Source: a virus. From it: a stretch of 64,000 bases of DNA. The position numbers and the translations under genes are program-made. Each line of letters starts with the position of its first letter. Positions within the stretch are counted from its first letter, which is position 1. Location: IMG/VR virus record IMGVR_UViG_3300035661_000009, positions 62,001 to 126,000 of that record; one strand, 5' to 3'. The notes under the pieces were generated by a model. The model did not search any database and was not told the origin of the DNA. It saw only the letters and a program-made list of their open reading frames with translations. This document shows positions 56,922 to 64,000 of this stretch, one piece after another.

Positions 56922-57451
56922 TGAGAATAATTCTAGATATAGATGGCACGTTAGCTGACGCTACCCATAGGTTGCATTACATTGAACACGCTGAGTTAAA
57001 AGACCAAGATTGGAAAGGCTTCCTTAAGCCGGATGAAATCGCTAAAGATCTTCCTATTCCAGAAGCCCAAAGAGTGGTTAATGAGCTAAAAAATCTAGAT
57101 TGCGGGCCCGAAATACTCTTTTTAACTGGCAGAAACGAGTCATTAAGAGAGGTAACTACGAATTGGCTGTTATCATACTTCGTAGACACTCTTACTTCCG
57201 ATAGACTGCTTATGCGCCCTGTAGATAATGCTGAGAAGCCGACGGTCTATAAGACTGGGCATTTAAAGAAGCTTGATCCTAAGGTTGGGGAGTGGTATTC
57301 TGTTCCTCCGACGCTTTGTTTTGACGACGACCCATATATGCAGACAGTCTATATGTCTTTTGGGTTTATACCCTTCTTGGCGCCGAGGTGTTGGGAAATA
57401 ATGTTTAATGCAAATGAAGATCTATTACCAGAGACTTATTGGAGAAAATAA
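56921..57451 (+). CDS. HAD-family phosphatase (PseT-like)
   Basis: 176 aa. L-D-I-D-G-T (Asp6, Asp8), F-L-T-G-R and C-F-D-D-D give HAD motifs I, II and IV. Similar to the 3'-phosphatase domain of T4 polynucleotide kinase, without a kinase domain. Nucleic acid or nucleotide phosphatase likely. Confidence 0.78.
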   Translation: MRIILDIDGTLADATHRLHYIEHAELKDQDWKGFLKPDEIAKDLPIPEAQRVVNELKNLDCGPEILFLTGRNESLREVTTNWLLSYFVDTLTSDRLLMRPVDNAEKPTVYKTGHLKKLDPKVGEWYSVPPTLCFDDDPYMQTVYMSFGFIPFLAPRCWEIMFNANEDLLPETYWRK

Positions 57452-58908
57452 TGTCAATAAATGAAGACTACATACACTTAGAAAATGTAACAAAATGGAA
57501 AGAAAAAAATCCAACGCTAAAAAAAGTAAATGACGTTTTACAAGCGCTTTTTTACCCCATCGTCAATATAAATAATATATTTATAGGCGGGGGGTTTATT
57601 ATGAATGCTGTCGATGAAAGCCACCCTTACACAGATATTGATGTTTATGTAAGAACTACTCCAAGTGTGAGTCTTAAAAATTCAATATTATTACAGTTAA
57701 CTAAAAAGTGGGTACATGTAGCAGCCAATCCATATACAGGAGACCTAGATTACATTACCGCCAGACAAAATGGCGTTGTCACAAATAGCACGTCTAATAA
57801 TGCAATAAGAGTTGCTGGGCCACCGAATTTTTACAACACGAATGTTTACAACACGAATGTTTACAACGCGAATGTTTACACCTTACCAATAACTCCGATA
57901 GAAATTACAGATATTAAAGTCAAGGCTAGAAACGCAAGTATTGCTGAATATGAAGATAGGCTTCATATTCAAGATATTATTGAATGCAATATAGATGAGC
58001 TTAAATTCCAACTAATTGTAGTAGAAGAGTATGCAGATGCTTCATTTCAAAGACAAATTCTCCAATCGTTTGATTTTGATACCTGTAAGGTTGGAATTAC
58101 AATGGATGGGTTCAATCTTGCGTATAAAACAGATACATTAGAATTAATCTTAGAAAAAGAGCTTGTCTTAGCTGAAGATGTTGAAATAAACGAAAAAATC
58201 AAAAAGCGTATAGAGAAGTATGTAGCTAAGGGCTATAACCTAAGTTCTGGGATTCTAGCTAAGCTAGAGGCTTATAATAATACCCATAATATCCATAATA
58301 CCCATAATACTAATAGCATGGCTGTAAATCAGATAGCTAATTTATTTAGAATTGGAGTGTCTACGATGAATGGCGATAGAAATACCATATCCATGGTAAA
58401 TCCATGTGTTGAGATAGAGATTCCCCCGCCAGCAGAACGCATTGCAATGTATAGCATACCAAATACGGAATTCATTGATAGATTAGATACTTTGTCTGAC
58501 GAAATTCGTGCTAATGCAGGTAGCATGATAAATAGCTCTAACTGGAGCTATATTGACTCATACACAGACATATCCCCAGCGGCTCGTCCGTTTGCTGAAC
58601 AAGCTCCAGCAATTAACGAACAAACTGAACGATCCCCTTGGAGAGCAATTCTTAATAATAGAGCGACACCTCAAGAGGTTTTTGAAGCCTATTCTAGCCC
58701 ACCGATAGACAGGTTCTCCTCATTATGTGGATGCGAATGGTGTAATAATGGGCTGCCGCCGCCACCCGCAACGCCGTCGGGTAGGGTGGAAGACATTGGC
58801 GATGATAGCTATTTAGGGAATACGAGTAATAACTCCTTAAATAATTCTTTAAATGCTACTATGTCCAGAAGGGCCAGAAATAGATCGAGTTCAGATATAG
58901 ACGAATAA
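57451..58908 (+). CDS. Nucleotidyltransferase-fold protein
   Basis: 485 aa from ATG 57451. I-F-I-G-G-G-F (43-49) and T-D-I-D-V-Y (61-66) match the polymerase-beta nucleotidyltransferase GG...DxD site. The middle has in-frame V-Y-N-T-N and H-N-T repeats, and the C-terminus has C-G-C-E-W-C. Could transfer NMP to RNA or protein; a DNA or antiphage role is not supported. Confidence 0.65.
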   Translation: MSINEDYIHLENVTKWKEKNPTLKKVNDVLQALFYPIVNINNIFIGGGFIMNAVDESHPYTDIDVYVRTTPSVSLKNSILLQLTKKWVHVAANPYTGDLDYITARQNGVVTNSTSNNAIRVAGPPNFYNTNVYNTNVYNANVYTLPITPIEITDIKVKARNASIAEYEDRLHIQDIIECNIDELKFQLIVVEEYADASFQRQILQSFDFDTCKVGITMDGFNLAYKTDTLELILEKELVLAEDVEINEKIKKRIEKYVAKGYNLSSGILAKLEAYNNTHNIHNTHNTNSMAVNQIANLFRIGVSTMNGDRNTISMVNPCVEIEIPPPAERIAMYSIPNTEFIDRLDTLSDEIRANAGSMINSSNWSYIDSYTDISPAARPFAEQAPAINEQTERSPWRAILNNRATPQEVFEAYSSPPIDRFSSLCGCEWCNNGLPPPPATPSGRVEDIGDDSYLGNTSNNSLNNSLNATMSRRARNRSSSDIDE

Positions 58909-58918
58909 TTGGTGATAT

Positions 58919-59425
58919 GTGAAGCGAACCTTAGTATTAAATAATAATTATGCCCCACTTGGAACAGTAAATTGGCAAAGAGCGGTTATATTACTGTTCC
59001 AAAACAAGGCTGAATTAATAGAAACCTTTGAAGATGTGATTCATACCACAAATAGAACATATCCAATGCCAGCAGTAATTAAGGTTTCGACATATATTAA
59101 GGCTCGTTCCGTTGGGGTTAGATTTAATAAAGAAAACGTTTTCCTTAGAGATAAGGGTAAATGCCAGTATTGTCTTAAAAAACTAGTAAGTAAATTAGCT
59201 ACATTTGACCACGTAATACCCAAATCCAAAGGCGGAAAAACTCAGTGGAATAACATAGTAACAAGTTGTTATGACTGTAATCAGTTCAAAAGCAATAAGA
59301 TGCCGGAAGAAGCTGGAATGAAGTTGTTAACCAAGCCTATTAAACCTACTCCATCGTCTATGAACATGACATTTAAAATGACTAATAGTAGCATACCCGA
59401 AAGCTGGAAAAAGTATTTATGGTAA
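58919..59425 (+). CDS. HNH endonuclease
   Basis: 168 aa from GTG 58919. C-Q-Y-C and C-Y-D-C zinc pairs flank T-F-D-H-V-I-P-K-S-K-G-G with N in W-N-N, the HNH ββα-metal fold. Stand-alone HNH nucleases are common in phages, as homing or packaging-associated enzymes. Confidence 0.82.
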   Translation: MKRTLVLNNNYAPLGTVNWQRAVILLFQNKAELIETFEDVIHTTNRTYPMPAVIKVSTYIKARSVGVRFNKENVFLRDKGKCQYCLKKLVSKLATFDHVIPKSKGGKTQWNNIVTSCYDCNQFKSNKMPEEAGMKLLTKPIKPTPSSMNMTFKMTNSSIPESWKKYLW

Positions 59426-59739
59426 TTAAAGCAGATATTGAATTAGACGAACAAGACTTTAAAGCGGCGAAAGAAATGATGGATGAGCTTATTAATGTAG
59501 ACTATTTTGGTAAAATAAGCTATGATTGCTTCGTATTGCTGGAAAAAGTGCTACAAACCATTCGTAAAGCTGAAGAGAACCAGAAGATTAAAGAAGGAAT
59601 GAAGCGCAAGGCTGGTAGTTATGAATGGCAATCAGATAGATGTGTATGTGGACATACGGCGCACGATCATGCATTGATGGGAACTACCCTTTGTATACTT
59701 GAAGGCTGCCGATGTGAGTTATTTAAGGAGAAGAAATAA
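59419..59739 (+). CDS. Small zinc-binding-like protein
   Basis: 106 aa. C-terminal CVCGHTAHDHALMGTTLCIL and E-G-C-R-C forms a Cys/His cluster known from short phage proteins. Overlaps both neighbours. Confidence 0.65.
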   Translation: MVIKADIELDEQDFKAAKEMMDELINVDYFGKISYDCFVLLEKVLQTIRKAEENQKIKEGMKRKAGSYEWQSDRCVCGHTAHDHALMGTTLCILEGCRCELFKEKK

Positions 59740-60302
59740 TGAGTTTTGTATTAACCCCAGATAAGCAAGTGTTTATGTCGAGTTTAGTAAAGGCCGCTTT
59801 AGCGGTTCGTCCTGCAATGAGCCTAAACGCCCGTGTGCTACTAACGGCGTGGGCCTGCCATGAGTCGGGGTGGGGTCAGTCGAACCCGGCTAAACGGGCC
59901 TTCAACCTCTGGAATGTCAGCAAAGGGGCTTGGACCGGACCGACTTTGGCGGGTGGAGATACTGAATTTACCGTAGGTAGCAAAAATCCTCCAAAAGCCA
60001 TAACACAGCAATGGCGAGTTTATAGAAGTATGGAAGAGTCTGTTAAAGACATCTTCAATTTCCTTGAAAATAGCCCCGGATTCGTGAACTATCGAGAGGC
60101 CGCTGCCCAGCTAATGGCGGGTGACGCTCAATTCGCGACAACCCTAGGGGTGCTTGACAGAGGCCCCGATGGTGCTATAATCAGGGTGGATACCCGGAAG
60201 GGAACGGCAGGTTTCTACACGCTGCCCCGAAAAGATTACCAAAAGGGCGTCGATGATATCGTTAATATGATATCTGGATTTATACAAACTAATTGTACCT
60301 AA
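59739..60302 (+). CDS. Glucosaminidase/muramidase endolysin
   Basis: 187 aa. ACHESGWGQSNPAKRAFNLW with Glu42 and later W-R-V-Y-R-S-M-E-E-S match the GH73-type glucosaminidase family. It would cut peptidoglycan glycan strands. No signal peptide, so it needs a holin or tail location. Just upstream of baseplate genes on the other strand. Confidence 0.8.
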   Translation: MSFVLTPDKQVFMSSLVKAALAVRPAMSLNARVLLTAWACHESGWGQSNPAKRAFNLWNVSKGAWTGPTLAGGDTEFTVGSKNPPKAITQQWRVYRSMEESVKDIFNFLENSPGFVNYREAAAQLMAGDAQFATTLGVLDRGPDGAIIRVDTRKGTAGFYTLPRKDYQKGVDDIVNMISGFIQTNCT

Positions 60303-60305
60303 ATA

Positions 60306-60557
60306 ATGTTTAATTTACCAAACATAGAAGATTGGGAATTTGACTTTGCTGCTGATGGTGGGAAAAGTAGTTCAAAGCCAGGGAAAGAACTTATTAATAC
60401 TGCACCGGTAAAGAAAGATATAATGCTGTGGAATTGTTATATTTGTGGTAGACCCAAGGCCCTAGAAGAAGGCGCGGCTACGACATTGAACGAAAGAGAG
60501 AATTTGCTTATACATTATGAATGTAAAAAATTCAACATTGATGACAATAAGTATTGA
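60306..60557 (+). CDS. Small hypothetical protein
   Basis: 83 aa (MFNLPNIEDWEFDFAADGGK...). C-Y-I-C and a later Cys may form a zinc site. Four bp after the endolysin. Confidence 0.55.
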   Translation: MFNLPNIEDWEFDFAADGGKSSSKPGKELINTAPVKKDIMLWNCYICGRPKALEEGAATTLNERENLLIHYECKKFNIDDNKY

Positions 60558-60825
60558 ACAACTCGCTATATTAAGTTCATTATCTACCTCTCAAGAACCA
60601 AAATCGCTACTAGCGTGGGAGCTAGAGCGATTTTTTGGTCATAATTACAGTATGGCTAGTAAGGTAGTTGATGGGCTTGTAGTTATGGGGTACGCTCGAT
60701 ACGTACCAAAAATAGGTAAATACGAGATTACATCAGAAGGTATTGAGGCGATGTCAGAAGGTGCTAAGGGATTTAAGGCGTGCTATGACATTATCTACCG
60801 TGTAGCTAATATCAACAATCACTAA
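60541..60825 (+). CDS. Winged-helix-like protein
   Basis: 94 aa from ATG 60541 (MTISIEQLAILSSLSTSQEP). Helix-helix-beta-wing pattern (ASKVVDGLVVMGYARYVPKI) suggests a MarR/ArsR-type DNA-binding fold. Its stop meets the convergent baseplate gene. Confidence 0.6.
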   Translation: MTISIEQLAILSSLSTSQEPKSLLAWELERFFGHNYSMASKVVDGLVVMGYARYVPKIGKYEITSEGIEAMSEGAKGFKACYDIIYRVANINNH

Positions 60826-63230
60826 AGATTTAATCCAAAGCTTATTGGCAAGATTTGTGACGTTCCGTTTATTTCTAATACTATATTAATCATTAATACT
60901 GGGCCATTTTGCTGTATATCTAACGAAGCAACGTTTCTAAACGTCGAGTCACCCTTAAACATAGTTAATATAGCTGAAGTTAACTCTTTAATATTTACGT
61001 CAGCTATACTGTCGCCTACGTCGAAATTAATGCCATATTCAGGATGGAGTGGCAATGTTCCTTGCTTGGTAGATAAAGCTAACTTAATTCTTTGAATAAT
61101 GTTTTGCATACCATAAGCTAGCTTACAATCTCCGTCTGGTGTTATAGCTAAGTCTCCATCTGGGGTTAATAGCAAATCTACGCCGCCAACATCCAATAAA
61201 GTATCCATTTCGTCTACGTCAGGAACTTTAGATAGTTTTGGATCTTCCCTTGGTGTATTTGCGCTTGGGATATAGATAACTTGTTGTGAATTCACCGTTC
61301 CGGGTAAAAACGCCTGTAACGTGGCTGAAGCCGCGATTACGTAACTATCTAGATCTGCGTTACCAGAAAGCTCAACCTCTACAAAGCCTGTGTATATTTC
61401 TCTAATATTATTAATAGTTCTTTTGTTATTGGGCTTATTAAGAGAAGAGATCCAGACGTATTGACCAATATATAAATTAGTTTTATCTGAAACATAGCAT
61501 TTTCTGCCATCTCCGTTAACTAAGAATGGGAGTTGAAATCCAGTTTCATCTACATAAGGCGCTCGTAAGCCATTTAGGGCTGCGATCTCATGCCATCTGT
61601 CTGTATTGCCTAGATACATTTGCGAGACTTGTTCTAGTGTATGATTATAAGGAAAAGGAATGGCGAACTTACTTACTGGAGTGGTAAAAGCAATGCCGCT
61701 TCTCTGAGCCAAACCTGCAATATATTCTAAGCTAGTGAATTTAGGTGGGTTTACATCTCTTGACATGGCAAGATAATCCAATGATTGAATTAAATTGTCT
61801 AAATAAAACAACGTATTTAGCTCATCATCGGTTAAGTTAGGCTTTAATGTAGTTATTTGAATACTAATAGCATCTAGCTGATTAGCCATGTTTTCATAAT
61901 CAGTTCTTGTCTGATTAGCTACTTTATTTTGGTATTGAAATATAGCATTTTTCATTGTGCTACTTAGCTTAATATCTCTTGGATTCAAACCATCAAAGAA
62001 GTCATGTAGCTTTCCACCCATAGGTTCGTCGCCGGGCTTTGGCAATATATGACTAGGAATGCGACGACCATCTAACCCTGGATAGTTAACTGTATCGGTA
62101 GTTACATTTATTCCGTATAGATCTTGAGTAAGCTGATTCCACTTTGTCTGTAGCTGATTACCTACGTCTAAGTTGTTGTAATCGGCTATTTCAGCTTGCA
62201 TTGAAGCTACAACGTTTTGAAATAGATTATGAGGAAGGTCTAGTACAGAAAGCGGGATATTAAGTATGCTTTTGACTCCACCTGATAAATTCCTAATAGT
62301 TTCGCTTAATGCAAATCCAAGACCGTTGCCCACTGAATTTAGCAAATCGTTAATCGATTGAAACGCAGTCGAGGCGTTTTTAATTAGATTAAGTATACCA
62401 GTAGCTATATTCGGTAGTTTTGCAGAAGGAATTGCAATAGGGCTATCAAAACTACCCCCATCTATCATAGCCGGGTTTACACGTTTCCAAGCCTTTAATT
62501 TCAATGTGTATAAATATTCCATTGGAGAGTTGACCGCTCTTTTCATATCAAATGAAACACCGCTGCATATGTAGGCGGCTTCGTCTTTATTTATGATTAG
62601 AGCCAATCTCAAGTCAGTTGAATTAACTACTGATTTTGGCGTATTTACTTGGATCTTGCTCTTCTTTAATTCTAAGTATTGCTCTAAGAATTGTTGGAAT
62701 AATCGAAATTGATAATAACCAGTAGACTCTGTTGGAATTCTGTCCGGATCTAAGTCAGTGTAGCTAAGACCTTTATTTATATTGCTTTTAAATATATTCA
62801 AAGGATTGGCTGAAGATAGGTCGTTTAACGAACCACCAAGAATGTAACCCAAAACTGGCGGAAGCTGGGCTACAACACTATTCTTAATAGGCGTAAATCC
62901 AGTAGTCCCTTGTAACGTAATATCTCTAAATGGCGAGCCGTTGTGATATTCGACGATTCCATTAAGCGTGGCTTGGACGTTTGTGGCTATAGCTCCGGTT
63001 ATGGTTAGTTCTTGTGGTGGGATAGGTAAGACAAACTCCCAATGAGATAAATATTTAGAGGTTCCGTCTATTGGAGACAAAATAGCCATTTTATATGGAT
63101 AATATTTATTCCAGTTGTCTGGGAAAAAGAAGTTTTGATCCCATGAGATAGTAGACAAAGCCTTAAGGGCCTCATCCCCTTTGCTCTCGACGTATCCAAT
63201 TCCATTCTTACTGTATTGTATTAATTCCAT
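60822..63230 (-). CDS. Baseplate protein with LysM and gp25-like domains
   Basis: 802 aa. The N-terminal 500 residues resemble tail hub/DNA-circularisation-type proteins. Residues about 530-590 (TLEQVSQMYLGNTDRWHEIA) resemble a LysM fold. Residues about 690-802 (LALSTKQGTLPLHPEYGINF) match gp25/GpW lysozyme-like baseplate wedge proteins. Two baseplate components usually separate are thus fused. Confidence 0.72.
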   Translation of the reverse strand: MELIQYSKNGIGYVESKGDEALKALSTISWDQNFFFPDNWNKYYPYKMAILSPIDGTSKYLSHWEFVLPIPPQELTITGAIATNVQATLNGIVEYHNGSPFRDITLQGTTGFTPIKNSVVAQLPPVLGYILGGSLNDLSSANPLNIFKSNINKGLSYTDLDPDRIPTESTGYYQFRLFQQFLEQYLELKKSKIQVNTPKSVVNSTDLRLALIINKDEAAYICSGVSFDMKRAVNSPMEYLYTLKLKAWKRVNPAMIDGGSFDSPIAIPSAKLPNIATGILNLIKNASTAFQSINDLLNSVGNGLGFALSETIRNLSGGVKSILNIPLSVLDLPHNLFQNVVASMQAEIADYNNLDVGNQLQTKWNQLTQDLYGINVTTDTVNYPGLDGRRIPSHILPKPGDEPMGGKLHDFFDGLNPRDIKLSSTMKNAIFQYQNKVANQTRTDYENMANQLDAISIQITTLKPNLTDDELNTLFYLDNLIQSLDYLAMSRDVNPPKFTSLEYIAGLAQRSGIAFTTPVSKFAIPFPYNHTLEQVSQMYLGNTDRWHEIAALNGLRAPYVDETGFQLPFLVNGDGRKCYVSDKTNLYIGQYVWISSLNKPNNKRTINNIREIYTGFVEVELSGNADLDSYVIAASATLQAFLPGTVNSQQVIYIPSANTPREDPKLSKVPDVDEMDTLLDVGGVDLLLTPDGDLAITPDGDCKLAYGMQNIIQRIKLALSTKQGTLPLHPEYGINFDVGDSIADVNIKELTSAILTMFKGDSTFRNVASLDIQQNGPVLMINIVLEINGTSQILPISFGLNL

Positions 63231-63256
63231 ATAGTTAAGATTGTTTCCTTGTCTTG

Positions 63257-63868
63257 CTATCCAGCTATTGTCATATTAATGGAAGAATTGCCGTCTATAG
63301 TGAAGTTAGTGCCAGTTGAAGGGGAGTTGTTCTTAACCGCATACAAAGTTATGGTTGGAGTGCCTTGTAAGGTCACTACGAACGTCCCAGTTACGTGTTT
63401 TTGATTAGTATCAGTAATATATGTAAGTAATTGATTGCTTTGAGTTCCGGATACGTCAATCCAGTATTGCAGTAAATGAGCGGGAGACGCAGAAACGGCT
63501 ATATCGAATTGTACAGAAACTAACGCCTGTCTAGGTACTGATATGCTATCCGTAACAGTAAAGGCTATTAATGGCGTAGGGATGCCTCTAAAGGTAATGG
63601 TTGACGGCACTGGCGATATAGTTTGTTGAGCGAAGAATGGGGCCATGTACTTAACCGATACGGCTAATCCAGCCTTAATGCCATCTTGTGAGACATTGTA
63701 AGCATCACCGCCGCTTGGAACCAAAACGTCATAATTAGGCACCGGAATAGCTTTAGTTCCATAATCGACGCCATTAGCTTGCAAACCTTGGCGCAATACC
63801 TTATCGGTATCTAACGCCATTTGGTCTAACAATGCCTTATCTGCTATATTTACGCTAAATTTTGCCAT
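63257..63868 (-). CDS. Structural hypothetical protein
   Basis: 203 aa, beta-rich with a C-terminal half of alternating Thr/Ser/Ala. Lies between baseplate genes, so probably a tail component. No family recognised. Confidence 0.6.
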   Translation of the reverse strand: MAKFSVNIADKALLDQMALDTDKVLRQGLQANGVDYGTKAIPVPNYDVLVPSGGDAYNVSQDGIKAGLAVSVKYMAPFFAQQTISPVPSTITFRGIPTPLIAFTVTDSISVPRQALVSVQFDIAVSASPAHLLQYWIDVSGTQSNQLLTYITDTNQKHVTGTFVVTLQGTPTITLYAVKNNSPSTGTNFTIDGNSSINMTIAG

Positions 63869-63871
63869 TTA

Positions 63872-64000
63872 TTAATCCCCGTGGGTGTGTTTAGTGCTTA
63901 GATATGTAGAGGCTTGGGCTTCAAAGTTGGCTAAATCCACACCCATTTTGGTTACTGCCGTTATAGCTTGGGTTAATGAATAAGCCATAACTCCAAAACC
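63872..64000 (-). CDS. C-terminus of a structural gene (5' part outside window)
   Basis: An open frame enters from the right edge and ends at 63872 (…AYSLTQAITAVTKMGVDLAN...YLSTKHTHGD). Placement suggests a tail or baseplate gene. Confidence 0.55.
   Translation of the reverse strand, partial: GFGVMAYSLTQAITAVTKMGVDLANFEAQASTYLSTKHTHGD

Noticed and set aside
1-64000. Integrase, transposase, attachment sites or rRNA
   Set aside because: No sequence showing these features was seen; the mobile character is in repeats and HNH only.

Overview
The window looks like part of a large, AT-rich tailed-phage (probably jumbo myovirus) chromosome. It holds baseplate genes, an endolysin, a ClpP-like protease, RNase H, an HNH nuclease, at least eight tRNA genes plus several malformed tRNA-like genes, and more than 100 tightly packed small genes with ATGA or TAATG overlaps. 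No integrase, transposase, CRISPR array or rRNA was found. Host and phage identity cannot be fixed from sequence alone.

Layout. (1) 1-3981, minus: a baseplate J-like protein running off the left edge and a degenerate deaminase. (2) 4014-9003, plus: a promoter and an operon of membrane, coiled-coil and ClpP-like genes, then small accessory genes full of short tandem duplications. (3) 9372-10497, minus: a GC-rich island of small genes, two sharing a recombination scar, fed by a duplicated promoter. (4) 11481-18885, minus: the most unusual part, 23 complete tandem copies of a small gene (plus one truncated copy and one 3' remnant) encoding a basic N-terminus, a P-x-x-P-W core and a long Ser-X dipeptide tail. 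Two more copies lie at 31137-31695. (5) 18988-46049, minus: small hypothetical, zinc-ribbon and membrane genes in operons, each typically headed by a GC-rich promoter of one family (TTGACG or TTGCAA, 17 bp, TAGGGT). It also holds tRNAs, a glycosyltransferase, a dCMP deaminase-like gene, a class II glutamine amidotransferase next to an amidoligase, and a transglutaminase-like protein. (6) 46120-60825, plus: divergent operons with a SpoU-type methyltransferase, tRNAs, a second amidoligase, a C39-like peptidase, a lipoprotein metallopeptidase, RNase H, a HAD phosphatase, a nucleotidyltransferase, HNH and lysis genes. (7) 60822-64000, minus: a LysM/gp25-like baseplate protein and neighbours.

Two things could form undescribed systems. 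The first is the Ser-X gene array. The second is the phage-encoded amidoligase/amidotransferase set, the kind of enzymes proposed in the literature to modify peptides. Whether they act together is speculation. The genome also carries many short tandem duplications, with 9-bp units inside genes and mostly 8-11 bp units outside, and several genes broken at homopolymers. The homopolymer breaks may be real mutations or sequencing indels.
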